DNA of 64,000 bases from Psychrobacillus sp032154225 (lineage in GTDB: Bacteria; Bacillota; Bacilli; Bacillales_A; Planococcaceae). The notes under the pieces were generated by a model. That model saw only the letters and a list, made by a program, of their open reading frames with translations. It was not told where the DNA came from and ran no database searches. Made by a program: the position numbers and the translations under genes. Positions 1-8,831 of the stretch are shown here, in pieces (within the stretch, counting starts at the first letter, position 1; each line of letters starts with the position of its first letter). The stretch lies in contig NZ_JALDYF010000001.1 in assembly GCF_032154225.1 (NCBI RefSeq), positions 186,001 through 250,000 on the forward strand. Direction: 5' to 3'.

Positions 1-41
1 ATGAGTAAAGATTCCAAGTATTTTATTATTTGAACACAAAA

Positions 42-75
42 AATCCACCTCTCAGATTAACCGAGTGGGTGGATT
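42..75 (-). terminator. Rho-independent terminator of the 106-882 gene
   Basis: Inverted repeat AATCCACC (42-49) with GGTGGATT (68-75), plus CTC/GAG inside. Read on the minus strand it is followed by a run of T (plus-strand A at 38-43). It lies about 30 bp after the stop codon of the minus-strand gene. Confidence 0.75.
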
Positions 76-105
76 ATCATAATTTCAGGCTGCCTTTGGG
101 AAATT

Positions 106-882
106 TCAAGAGTTACCTAGAGAAGAAATTCTCACTTGGCGCACTTGTAATACTTTTAGCGTAAGGTCAACTACAATTTTTTCACGTAAGCTGTCAAACG
201 TTTCGCCTGCTTCTACAGGACATGGAGAAAAATCAAGTTCAAAGAAACTCGCACTAATTAATTCACAGTATGGTTGCTCATTATAATAAACACTATTTTC
301 AAAGAAGTATTTGTCTTGACGTGGAGTATTACCGTTTTTTGGATCAATAAATCTAGATTTTCCGTTTTCAGAAGACTCACCAAAAATCGGAAAAAGGATA
401 AAATCCCCACCATGTTCTACGTTACCTTTAAGGTCTGCAAAGCCTGAAAATGGAATAGTAGCAATTCGATTATGGACTACCCCATTACACTCCGCTGTAG
501 TATACTCAATATCTTTACGGATATATCCTTCTATAAACAATTTTGCTCTTGTTACTGTACGAACACCTGTGCATGCTTCCTTATCGCTAAATGCTGTAGG
601 TACTAGTTTACACTGTTTTAGAAATACGTCTTTAAGTACTCTTTTAATTTCGACTGCTGGTGGATCAAGAGAAATATTTGCTTCTACTACGATTTGAATT
701 TTGGATTCTGCTAATACAGCTGGCACTTTTATAATAGGCTTAGAATTTCCTGGTATTACACAAGGTTTTGCTACTTCATCATTTAAAGGGTTTAGTGAAT
801 TTGCGTCTACTGGACATGGAACGACACTTGGACACCCCTCATTATTTGTATCATCTTTTTGACGCACCACCATTTCCTCCAT
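106..882 (-). CDS. SPOCS/DUF3794-domain protein, probable spore coat or exosporium component
   Basis: A 258-residue protein with the pattern of the SPOCS (DUF3794) domain: a beta-rich segment around residues 50-125 ending in LFIEGYIRKDIEY, then a module ending near YYNEQPYCELI (about 199-209) and a short tail VVDLTLKVLQVRQVRI. SPOCS domains occur in morphogenetic and exosporium proteins such as SipL and the Csx proteins of clostridia, so a spore-surface role is inferred. It has no signal peptide. The neighbour at 941-1978 is a paralog with its modules in another order. Start: a GGAGG lies only 2-3 nt before the internal ATG (residue 4), so a GTG at residue 5 or 6 (870 or 867) may be the real start. 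Identity is moderately sure, function only inferred. Confidence 0.6.
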   Translation of the reverse strand: MEEMVVRQKDDTNNEGCPSVVPCPVDANSLNPLNDEVAKPCVIPGNSKPIIKVPAVLAESKIQIVVEANISLDPPAVEIKRVLKDVFLKQCKLVPTAFSDKEACTGVRTVTRAKLFIEGYIRKDIEYTTAECNGVVHNRIATIPFSGFADLKGNVEHGGDFILFPIFGESSENGKSRFIDPKNGNTPRQDKYFFENSVYYNEQPYCELISASFFELDFSPCPVEAGETFDSLREKIVVDLTLKVLQVRQVRISSLGNS

Positions 883-940
883 TCACTCTTTTCATTTTTT
901 TAAAAATTACTTTCAAAGTTCTAGCAAGTAAACCTTTCTA

Positions 941-1978
941 TTAATTCATGTCCATAGTAACTTTTTGTATCTGTAGTAATTGAACCATTATATCTAAAAC
1001 AATATTTTGACTTAGTCGATAATAAAAAACTTCTAATTCTTCGGAAATGGATTTTTCATCAAAATTATTACCGACAATATATTCAATATTTTGATAGATA
1101 TATCCCTCAATAAATAGTTTTCCTCTTAACGCTTTTTGTAACCCTTCAACCGTCGAGTGAGAGAAACCGACAGGTACAAACTTAGAATTTGTCAAGATCA
1201 CTTCTTTAGAAATTTCTTTTACCCTAAAGACTTTTTCTTCAAAAAGAACTTCTTCCTCTAGACAAATTTCAATGTTATATTCGCCTACTACAACTGGAAC
1301 TCTGACACTTACTACTTCATGAGAAGTATATAAATTACTATCTATTTCTTTTGTTTTTATAGAAAGGGAATCATGCATCGGAACTACTGCTGATTGATAA
1401 TAATCCTTTTTCCCTTTCATACTCGCATGATCAAGTTCAGTTGAAAATATGATATCACGTGATTTAAAGCCAATTAAATAACAATATGGTTGTTCATGAT
1501 AATAAGTAACAGTATCAAATAGTTTTGTATCTAATTGGGGATTTTGATTGTTAGATGCGTTAATAAAATTAAATGTAGTATGGTACGAACTGTCTAATAC
1601 CGGTGGGTAAAGAAAATTATCAATTTCAGCAAAAGTTGCGATTGGAATTTTAATTGTCTTTGTTCGTACACTTGTAGGTTGATTCGTTTTAAATTTTTTT
1701 TTAGTTCCTTTATCTAAATCCTCTTTAATAGCATCACTTATTGACACATCTTCTTGGGTATTCAGCTCAGATTGTGATGCTCTCTCTTGTTCTACTGCAC
1801 CATCCATTTGCTGACCAAGCTCAGTATTATTCACATCACTTAATACTGCAGTATGAAGGGCATTATAAATTTTCGTAAAAGTGATGAATGAAATTTTTAT
1901 TGTTTTTAAGTGTACTCTTGTATCCTTATTTAACCGATTTGTGAGATTTATTTTTCTTACTGTATTTATTTGATGCAT
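941..1978 (-). CDS. SPOCS/DUF3794-like protein, rearranged paralog of the downstream gene
   Basis: A 345-residue protein. Residues about 20-45 (KTIKISFITFTKIYNALHT) and 107-132 (KTIKIPIATFAEIDNFLYP) look like an internal duplication. YYHEQPYCYLIGF (about 158-170) matches YYNEQPYCELISA of the neighbouring protein. The SPOCS-like part (about 222-310) carries GKLFIEGYIYQNIEYIVG, and the tail NIVLDIMVQLLQIQKV matches the neighbour's C-terminus. In the neighbour the EQPYC module follows the SPOCS half; here it precedes it. A GGAGGGGG lies about 13 nt before the ATG. The two genes are 58 bp apart and probably co-expressed in sporulation, which is inferred from family only. Confidence 0.55.
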   Translation of the reverse strand: MHQINTVRKINLTNRLNKDTRVHLKTIKISFITFTKIYNALHTAVLSDVNNTELGQQMDGAVEQERASQSELNTQEDVSISDAIKEDLDKGTKKKFKTNQPTSVRTKTIKIPIATFAEIDNFLYPPVLDSSYHTTFNFINASNNQNPQLDTKLFDTVTYYHEQPYCYLIGFKSRDIIFSTELDHASMKGKKDYYQSAVVPMHDSLSIKTKEIDSNLYTSHEVVSVRVPVVVGEYNIEICLEEEVLFEEKVFRVKEISKEVILTNSKFVPVGFSHSTVEGLQKALRGKLFIEGYIYQNIEYIVGNNFDEKSISEELEVFYYRLSQNIVLDIMVQLLQIQKVTMDMN

Positions 1979-2153
1979 GGAGTAGTTAGCACCCCCTCCC
2001 TAAACACACTAATTATTCCTGTATTTCTTTGTATAACTGATTTTTAGCAATCCAGATGTCCAGGTTTTGCTTTACTTATATTATTCAATTTTACTTAATT
2101 CGTTCACCTATTATTAAATCCACTGCCGCGCTGATAAATCACCAATAAAAAAA

Positions 2154-2177
2154 GGACTAAGCAAAGTAGCCTAGTCC
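2154..2177 (-). terminator. Terminator of the M32 carboxypeptidase gene
   Basis: GGACTA (2154-2159) pairs with TAGTCC (2172-2177). Plus-strand A at 2147-2153 gives a U tract on the minus-strand transcript. It lies 13 bp past the stop codon. Confidence 0.75.
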
Positions 2178-2190
2178 CCTTTTTCCTTTA

Positions 2191-3696
2191 TTAAAGCTGA
2201 TAAATCTTCGTATACTTCTCTTCTAAGTAATCAGCAAGATAATTTCCGTTTAAGCCTTCTCCAGTTGCAGCCGTCAAAATTTCTAAAGGCTTTTTAAGAG
2301 CGCCATATTGATGAACATTTTGAGTTAACCAGCTCTTTATCGGAGACAAATCACCCTGCCCAAACAAATCATCAAATTGCGGAATATCTTTTAACATCGC
2401 AGCTTTCAACTGTGAAGCATACATATAACCTAATGCATACGATGGGAAATACCCAAAGCTTGCCCCTGCCCAGTGAACATCTTGCAGAACTCCTTCTGCG
2501 TCGTTTCCTGGAGTCACACCTAAATATTCTTCATACTTCGCATTCCAAATAGCCGGTAAGTCCTCTACTTGTAAATCACCATTAAACAACCCTTTTTCAA
2601 TCTCATAACGAATCATAATATGAAGTGCATATGTTAACTCATCCGCTTCAATTCGTATTAAAGAAGGCTTTACTTCATTAATTGCACGTAAAAAATCTTC
2701 CAGCGATACATTACCGAATTGTTCAGGAGAATAACTTTGCAATTTTGCATAGTTTTGCTCCCAGAACTTTGGATGGCGTCCTACAAAGTTTTCATAAAAT
2801 AGGGATTGTGATTCATGGATACCCATGGAAGCACCATTAGCTAAAGGTGTACCTGTTAGCTCTTCTCCAACATTTTGATCATACATTGCATGACCACACT
2901 CATGAATCGTACCGAAAACTGCTGATCGGAAATCCGACTCATCGTATTTCGTTGTAATACGAACATCTCCACCATTTAAACGAGTTTCAAACGGATGAAC
3001 GGTTTCATCTAATCTACCAGCGTCAAAATCATAACCTAGCTGCTTTAAAATTTCTAAACTAAAAGCTTCTTGACCCGCTTTATCGAAATGCTTAAACAAA
3101 AAGTCCGTTTTCGGCTGGTTTGGTGATTCTGTAATCTTTTTCAATAAAGGAACGATTCTACTTCTTAATTCGCCAAAAACTTTATCCAATACCTCTGTCG
3201 TCATACCAGGCTCGTATTGGTCTAAAAGGACATTATAAGGATTGCCGTCTTTTACGCCCCAATAAATAACGAATTTCTTGAGTGTATCAACCATCTCTTT
3301 TAAGTATGGCATGAACAGTGCCCAATCATTGTTATCTTTCGCTTCTTCCCAAACAGATTCTGATTTGGATTGAAGTATAACGAATTTTTTATATTCTTCA
3401 GCAGGGATTTTTTTGCTCATATCATACTCTTTTTTCACTTCTTCAAATGTACGTTTCGTTACGATATCTACAGATCCAAGTGTTGGTTCTAATTCGTCTA
3501 ATAACTGCTTCAATTCATCCGAAGTAGATAAATTAAATACATCTGTAGCAAGAACCCCTACTACTTCTGAACGTTGATCTATCCCTTTTTTAGGTGCACC
3601 AGTACGCATATCCCAATATAAAACCCCTAATGCTTCTTGATATGCGCCAATTTTCTTCACATAATCTAAAAACTGCTGTTCAATTGCCAATGTCAT
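2191..3696 (-). CDS. ypwA: Metallocarboxypeptidase, M32 family
   Basis: A 501-residue cytosolic zinc carboxypeptidase of family M32 that removes C-terminal residues from peptides. The zinc motif HECGH is at 265-269, followed by HESQ at 294-297, the family block IRIEADELTY near 350, and GYFPSYALGYMYASQ near 415. Length equals that usual for Bacillus YpwA. The ATG at 3696 follows a GGGGGAA-type ribosome binding site. It is a single gene closed by its own terminator, 29 bp downstream of the ypvA stop, matching the ypvA-ypwA order of B. subtilis. Confidence 0.92.
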   Translation of the reverse strand: MTLAIEQQFLDYVKKIGAYQEALGVLYWDMRTGAPKKGIDQRSEVVGVLATDVFNLSTSDELKQLLDELEPTLGSVDIVTKRTFEEVKKEYDMSKKIPAEEYKKFVILQSKSESVWEEAKDNNDWALFMPYLKEMVDTLKKFVIYWGVKDGNPYNVLLDQYEPGMTTEVLDKVFGELRSRIVPLLKKITESPNQPKTDFLFKHFDKAGQEAFSLEILKQLGYDFDAGRLDETVHPFETRLNGGDVRITTKYDESDFRSAVFGTIHECGHAMYDQNVGEELTGTPLANGASMGIHESQSLFYENFVGRHPKFWEQNYAKLQSYSPEQFGNVSLEDFLRAINEVKPSLIRIEADELTYALHIMIRYEIEKGLFNGDLQVEDLPAIWNAKYEEYLGVTPGNDAEGVLQDVHWAGASFGYFPSYALGYMYASQLKAAMLKDIPQFDDLFGQGDLSPIKSWLTQNVHQYGALKKPLEILTAATGEGLNGNYLADYLEEKYTKIYQL

Positions 3697-3725
3697 TTCC
3701 CCCTTTTCAAATTAATCGTACCATA

Positions 3726-5627
3726 TTAGTTATTAATTTGAGTAGGTAAAATTGCACTAAAGCGATTTTCTAGCGCTGCTTCTTCCGGGTTCAATAAAAG
3801 ATGTATTTCCCCATGATCATTCGATGTTCTAATTAGTCTTCCAATACCTTGTTGAAGTCGTAAAAGCATAAACGGCAACTCTACTTCTTCAAAAGCATTA
3901 TTGGAGAATTTTCGTTTTGCATCGAATAACGGGTCTACTGGAGGGAACGGTAAATCATAAATAATCACTCGTGTTAAAGCATTTTCAGGAAGATCTAAAC
4001 CTTCCCATAAATGATAAGAACAAAGCGTTTTGAACGCACCATTTTGGAATTCTTTCACGATTGTAGAAAGTTCACGATCTCCTTCAAAAACAATTCCTTC
4101 TGTAGAGAAAGTAGACAAACGGAACTGTTCCATTGCTGCTTTAGATTTAAATAGTATTAATGTTTGTTGCTCATCTTCTAGTAATTCTAATACACGCTCA
4201 TTTTTATCTGTTTGCTCAATTGGATGAGCTTTTATTTTCATCACTTCTTCATAATCAAATGGAGATGCTACTGAAAACGATTGGAAATCATCAATTCCTA
4301 AAGAATCAGCAATATAAGTGAAATCTTTTTCTATTGCTAATGTAGCAGAAGAGAAAACGATTGGCAATTTAGTTGTAAATAGTTTTTCTTGTAAAATATC
4401 TGTTACAAGACGTGGCATAATAATGAGTGTTTCATGACCATCTATAATTTCAAGCCACTCTACACCATCCCCTTTTTCAGTAAATAAACGTAGGGAGAAA
4501 GCATATTGCTCTAAAAATTCTTCGACCATTCGTAGTTCGTACTCAGGAATCGTATATAATTCTGATTCGAAAACAAATTCTTCTAATAAGTCATCTGTTA
4601 TACGAATAGCTTTTTTACAACTTTGCGTAAGTGTATCCGACTTTTCAATCGCCATACGTTCGCTTTCATCAGAGCTGCTATTTTTTCTGAGTAAACCGAA
4701 AATTTCATCATGCACTTCTTGTAAAATTTCCATTAGATTCAATGTTTTTTCACGCACACCATCTACCATTACTCGTTCTAGTAAGCGCACTAATGTCTCA
4801 CTTTGTATTTCATATGTGAGTGCTTTTTGAGCAGCAAATTCCAATAAATGCCCTTCATCCAGAACAATCATAGAAACTTCCGGTAATAGTGGTAATTGAC
4901 CTTCACGTACACGTGATTCCTTCGTCCAAATATGCTCCATTAAAAACTCATGCGAACATATGATGAGGTCTGTAGACTCTCGGTAGTTTTGACGATGAAT
5001 GGTTTGACCACAACGGTTTCGAACGTCACATACCATACATTGTTGTGTTGGATGATAATTCACTTTTTGCCAATCTTCATCACTCACACCTGGATATTGG
5101 CTACGCTCACCGTATGGGTAAATTTTTTGAAGGGAAGAATGACTATATACAAAATCAGGAACTTGATCTTCTATTTCTTCTAAGAAATAATCATTATCTC
5201 CGTCTTTTTGTGCTTCCTCTAATCGTTTTAAACATAAATATTGATCGCGGGATTTAGCTAATCGCACATCAATTTTTACATCTAAGTAATTTTGCAGTTT
5301 AAAAATGTCTCCTGCTTCTTTCACTAATTGCTCGATTAGTGTTTCATCTGCACATGCGATTAACACTGGCTTCCCAGTATATCTAGCATAAGAAATCGAT
5401 GGCAATAAATAGGCAATCGTCTTACCAGTACCTACTCCAGCCTCAGCAAATAACACGCTTTTTTCTTTCAATGCATTCTCAATTTGATAAGCCATAAAGA
5501 TTTGCTCATCTCGACATTCAAATCCTTTTTCCGGTAATTCATCATATAATACGTCTCCCATCCAATCCCCTAGAGATTCGAAAAAAGAACGGTCTTTTGA
5601 TAGTTGAAAAGGTAGATCTTGCTTCAT
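3726..5627 (-). CDS. ypvA: DinG/XPD-like ATP-dependent DNA helicase YpvA
   Basis: A 633-residue superfamily 2 helicase. Walker A AEAGVGTGKT is at residues 61-70 and the DEAH-box variant DEGH at 257-260. Four cysteines (132, 197, 200, 206) sit where XPD/DinG enzymes hold a 4Fe-4S cluster. The C-terminal helicase motif QGIGRLIRT is present. The family unwinds DNA 5' to 3' in repair or at R-loops; the exact cellular task of YpvA is not known. A strong GGAGGAG lies 8 nt before the ATG. A perfect 12-bp hairpin ends 25 bp upstream of the start. This is the second DinG-type gene in the window; the other (22012-24771) carries an exonuclease domain. Confidence 0.88.
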   Translation of the reverse strand: MKQDLPFQLSKDRSFFESLGDWMGDVLYDELPEKGFECRDEQIFMAYQIENALKEKSVLFAEAGVGTGKTIAYLLPSISYARYTGKPVLIACADETLIEQLVKEAGDIFKLQNYLDVKIDVRLAKSRDQYLCLKRLEEAQKDGDNDYFLEEIEDQVPDFVYSHSSLQKIYPYGERSQYPGVSDEDWQKVNYHPTQQCMVCDVRNRCGQTIHRQNYRESTDLIICSHEFLMEHIWTKESRVREGQLPLLPEVSMIVLDEGHLLEFAAQKALTYEIQSETLVRLLERVMVDGVREKTLNLMEILQEVHDEIFGLLRKNSSSDESERMAIEKSDTLTQSCKKAIRITDDLLEEFVFESELYTIPEYELRMVEEFLEQYAFSLRLFTEKGDGVEWLEIIDGHETLIIMPRLVTDILQEKLFTTKLPIVFSSATLAIEKDFTYIADSLGIDDFQSFSVASPFDYEEVMKIKAHPIEQTDKNERVLELLEDEQQTLILFKSKAAMEQFRLSTFSTEGIVFEGDRELSTIVKEFQNGAFKTLCSYHLWEGLDLPENALTRVIIYDLPFPPVDPLFDAKRKFSNNAFEEVELPFMLLRLQQGIGRLIRTSNDHGEIHLLLNPEEAALENRFSAILPTQINN

Positions 5628-5651
5628 ATACTAACTCCTCCAAAATAATAG

Positions 5652-5678
5652 GACGGAAAGGAGGATCTCCTTTCCGTC
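5652..5678 (-). terminator. Perfect 12-bp hairpin between ypsC and ypvA, likely terminator
   Basis: GACGGAAAGGAG and CTCCTTTCCGTC are separated by a 3-nt loop. On the minus strand the hairpin is followed by CTATTATTTT just before the ypvA ribosome binding site. It would end ypsC transcripts, though the U tract is imperfect, so it might instead be a processing or attenuation structure. Confidence 0.5.
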
Positions 5679-5874
5679 AGACTGTTGAGAAACGCTTTCA
5701 TTCTTCGATGCTCCTCCAGTTACTCGTCGCATTAAAGAACGTTTGCTGGCACATCATTGTAAGCTCATGAACCATAAGTTCAATTCACTTCCGCCTCGTT
5801 GCTCCTGCGATTACTCGTCGCAGAAAAGAACACTGCTGGCGCGCCTCGACTGACAAGCGTTTCCATTCAGTCTG
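5678..5874. repeat. MITE-like inverted-repeat element with internal duplicated half
   Basis: The ends are CAGACTG-N4-GAAACGCTT (5678-5697) and its inverse AAGCGTTTC-N4-CAGTCTG (5855-5874). Inside are two copies of the 22-nt hairpin unit (5710-5731 and 5801-5822), each followed by a similar AAAGAAC..TGCTGGC segment. It fills most of the ypsC-ypvA gap and shows no ORF. Confidence 0.6.
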
Positions 5875-5901
5875 AGGTACCCACTCCTATTTATACTTAT
5901 T

Positions 5902-7029
5902 TTAAGAACGCTTGCCCCAGAATTGGTAAAGATCCGTGCGAATAAATCCGTTGAATAATTTACGCTTTTTCGTTGTACGTTTACCATAAAGCTCTTCGAA
6001 ATTTTCCATAGAAGAAAGCATATAAACAGACCATGTTGGATAATTTCTCATAAGATTTCCTAAATCTATAATGACTTGCTCAACTTCTTCAATTTCTCCA
6101 ATACGTTCCCCATACGGCGGATTTCCTATCATTACACCGTCTGTTAACGTCGTCGTAAAATCACTAGCTTGCATTTGTTTAAAAGTTATTAAATCTCCAA
6201 AACCTGCTTCAAAAGCATTTTGCTCTGCAACTTGAATCATTTTAGGATCAATATCTGATCCAATAATCTGAAGTTCTTGATCGTAATTAGCAAGCTCTTC
6301 TGCTTCATTTCGAACGTCATCCCAAACTGCTTTTGGCATCCATGACCATGCTTCACTATGAAAATCACGGTTATAACCCGGAGCGATATTTTGGCCAATC
6401 ATTGCTGCTTCAATTGCTATTGTACCCGAACCACAAAATGGGTCTACAAATGGGCGATCTGGATTCCATTTTGACACTTTTACAAGAGCTGCTGCAAGTG
6501 TTTCTTTTAACGGTGCTTCCCCTTGCTCTTGACGGTATCCACGTTTATGAAGACCTGCTCCACTTGTATCAAGTGTAATTGTTGCGATATCTTTTAAAAT
6601 ACTGATTTCAAGCTTATACGTAGCACCTGATTCATCCAAAAATCCGATTCGTTTATATGCTAATTTCAAACGCTCTACAATTGCTTTCTTCACAATGGCT
6701 TGGCAATCTGGCACACTAAACAAAGTAGATTTAACCGATTTTCCTTGTACAGGAAAAGCTGCATCCACAGGTAAAAACATTTCCCATTGAATTGCTTTCG
6801 TTTTCTCAAATAATTGATCAAACGTTTTTACAGGAAATTGCGCTACTACAATTTTCACGCGATCTGCTACTCGAAGCCAAATATTTGCGCGAGCAATTGC
6901 TCTTTCATCGCCTTCAAAGTAAACTTTCCCATTTTCAGTCGTTGTTTCATATCCTAAAGCTTTTACTTCATCCGCAACAATTCCTTCTAAACCCATTGCG
7001 GACGTTGCTACTAATTTAAATGTTGTCAT
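5902..7029 (-). CDS. ypsC: THUMP-domain class I SAM-dependent RNA methyltransferase
   Basis: A 375-residue enzyme with an N-terminal ferredoxin-like/THUMP region (about 1-155) and a Rossmann methyltransferase domain. DPFCGSGTIAIEAAMIG near 190-206 is the SAM-binding motif I, and GNPPYGERIG near 304-313 is the NPPY catalytic motif of N2-guanine or N6-adenine methyltransferases. Homologs are YpsC and the N-terminal part of RlmL, which methylates a guanine in 23S rRNA; that target is inferred here. The start ATG overlaps the stop of the upstream c-di-GMP gene by one base (TAATG), so the two are translationally coupled. Confidence 0.88.
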   Translation of the reverse strand: MTTFKLVATSAMGLEGIVADEVKALGYETTTENGKVYFEGDERAIARANIWLRVADRVKIVVAQFPVKTFDQLFEKTKAIQWEMFLPVDAAFPVQGKSVKSTLFSVPDCQAIVKKAIVERLKLAYKRIGFLDESGATYKLEISILKDIATITLDTSGAGLHKRGYRQEQGEAPLKETLAAALVKVSKWNPDRPFVDPFCGSGTIAIEAAMIGQNIAPGYNRDFHSEAWSWMPKAVWDDVRNEAEELANYDQELQIIGSDIDPKMIQVAEQNAFEAGFGDLITFKQMQASDFTTTLTDGVMIGNPPYGERIGEIEEVEQVIIDLGNLMRNYPTWSVYMLSSMENFEELYGKRTTKKRKLFNGFIRTDLYQFWGKRS

Positions 7030-8756
7030 TAGACATTCCTTTCTTGCTTATGAATTTCCCAAAGTTCTAGAAAATCCAATAGCTCTGTACTCGGAAGCGG
7101 CTTGCTATAATAGTATCCTTGGATAATATCGCAACCCATCTCCTTTAAAAGTTTCATCTGTTCTTTTGTTTCTACGCCTTCTGCCACTACTTTAATATGC
7201 AATCGATGTGCCATCAAAATAATGCTGTCTACGATTGCTTGCTTGTCTTTTAAAGATACTATGTGTTTAATAAAACTACTATCAATTTTTAAATAGTTTA
7301 AAGGAAATCTGTTCAAATAGCTTAAAGAAGAATAACCAGTTCCAAAATCATCTATTGATATTTTAAAGCCTAAGTTTTTTAATTTCGTTAACTTTGTCAC
7401 GACTTCTTCTGAATCTTTCATCACAGTTCGTTCGGTTAACTCCAACTCAATTTGGTTAGGACTACAATTATATTGCCCAATAATTGTATTTATTCGCTCA
7501 AGAAAATCATCTTGTTGAAAATGTAAGGAGGCAATATTGATAGAAACTTGTAATTTATCTATCCCCTTGTTTCTCCACTCTACAATATCCAAGCATACTT
7601 TTTCGATAATCACTTCACTTAGCGGAATGATCAAGCCTGTATCTTCGGCATGTGGGATAAATTCAGCTGGCGAAACAAAGCCCAACTTGTCATTTGTCCA
7701 TCTGACAAGTGCTTCTACACCAATGATCGTACCATTAGTAATGCATATTTTAGGCTGATAATGAATGATAAACTCTTTTTTTTGTATTGCTTTTCTAAGC
7801 TCTCCTTCTAACACTAAAAGCCGCTTCGAATCTCTTTTTAGTTCGTCAAAATAAAAAGCATATTGGTTTCGCCCATTTTGTTTCGCAAAATACATCGCCT
7901 TATCTGCTTTATGAACTAATTGGTCTACTTCTATTCCATCTTGCGGATAAATACTAATTCCTATACTTGATGTAATATAAATTTCATTGCCATCAATATA
8001 AAATGGCTTATTTAATAATTTTATAATATCTTTTGCAAAATGAGCTGCTTCTTTTTGATGCCCTACATTACTCATTGTCAATAAAAACTCATCGCCACCG
8101 TACCTAGCAAAAATATCATGCTCTCGGACAATCGTACTAATTCGATTACTAACTTCGATTAGTATCATATCTCCAAGTTCATTGCCTAATGTTTCATTGA
8201 TCTGTTTAAAACGATCGAGATCGATAAAAAGTACAGCATGCTGAGATTTTTCATCATGAGAAAGCTGAAGTAAATCGGTTAGTAAGTCATTGAACGAATT
8301 ACGATTCGATAGATTGGTTAAAGAATCGGTTACTGCAAGCTCTTCTAATTCTTTTTCTACTACTTTCTCGTTAGAAATATCCGTAAAGACACCGAAATAG
8401 TTCGTTATTTCCCCGTTGTCATTTAAAATGCTCGCTATCGTAAGAACTTCAGGATAAATTTCTCCGTTTTTTCTTTTATTCCAAATCTCGCCTCGCCAAA
8501 CACCTTTTTCTCTAATAATATTCCACATGTCTTTGTAAAACGTTTCACCTTGTTTTCCAGATTGAAGAATTCGAGGAGTATTCCCTCGAACTTCTTCCAT
8601 TGAGTAACCTGTCACCTTTTCAAAGGCAGAATTGACAAGTGAAATACGCTTTTTTTCATCTGTAATCATAATACCTTCTGTAGTTGAATGGAAAACTTCT
8701 TCAACTAGTTTATTTGGATACAAATGAAATTGCTTAGGTTTTTGCTTGTTATCCAC
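7029..8756 (-). CDS. PAS-GGDEF-EAL protein (c-di-GMP synthesis and/or breakdown)
   Basis: A 575-residue cytoplasmic protein without membrane segments. PAS domain about 18-130, GGDEF domain about 140-305, EAL domain about 320-565. The cyclase signature GGDEF (220-224) is intact, with the product-inhibition site RxxD (REHD, 211-214) at the normal spacing. The EAL triad (348-350), ELTE, DDFGTGYSSL and KIDSSFI motifs are all present, so both activities are possible from sequence. The PAS may sense a small ligand or redox state, unknown. It sits between rnpB and ypsC, a position without such a gene in B. subtilis as I know it, and shares an operon with ypsC. Confidence 0.9.
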   Translation of the reverse strand: MDNKQKPKQFHLYPNKLVEEVFHSTTEGIMITDEKKRISLVNSAFEKVTGYSMEEVRGNTPRILQSGKQGETFYKDMWNIIREKGVWRGEIWNKRKNGEIYPEVLTIASILNDNGEITNYFGVFTDISNEKVVEKELEELAVTDSLTNLSNRNSFNDLLTDLLQLSHDEKSQHAVLFIDLDRFKQINETLGNELGDMILIEVSNRISTIVREHDIFARYGGDEFLLTMSNVGHQKEAAHFAKDIIKLLNKPFYIDGNEIYITSSIGISIYPQDGIEVDQLVHKADKAMYFAKQNGRNQYAFYFDELKRDSKRLLVLEGELRKAIQKKEFIIHYQPKICITNGTIIGVEALVRWTNDKLGFVSPAEFIPHAEDTGLIIPLSEVIIEKVCLDIVEWRNKGIDKLQVSINIASLHFQQDDFLERINTIIGQYNCSPNQIELELTERTVMKDSEEVVTKLTKLKNLGFKISIDDFGTGYSSLSYLNRFPLNYLKIDSSFIKHIVSLKDKQAIVDSIILMAHRLHIKVVAEGVETKEQMKLLKEMGCDIIQGYYYSKPLPSTELLDFLELWEIHKQERNV

Positions 8757-8791
8757 TTTCCATACCCTGCCTTTTTTATATGTAAGAATAG

Positions 8792-8819
8792 AAAAGCCCT
8801 CCGAGATTGGAGAGCTTTT
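8792..8819 (-). terminator. Terminator of rnpB
   Basis: AAAAGC-C-CTCC and GGAG-A-GCTTTT form a stem with one mismatch and a 6-nt loop. The minus-strand RNA continues with U-rich sequence. It lies directly after the P1 helix of RNase P RNA. Confidence 0.75.
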
Positions 8820-8831
8820 TAAATATTAAAT

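Noticed and set aside
1..33. Short plus-strand ORF at the left edge (ATG to TGA in 11 codons)
   Set aside because: Too short and without a ribosome binding site; it lies next to a convergent terminator.
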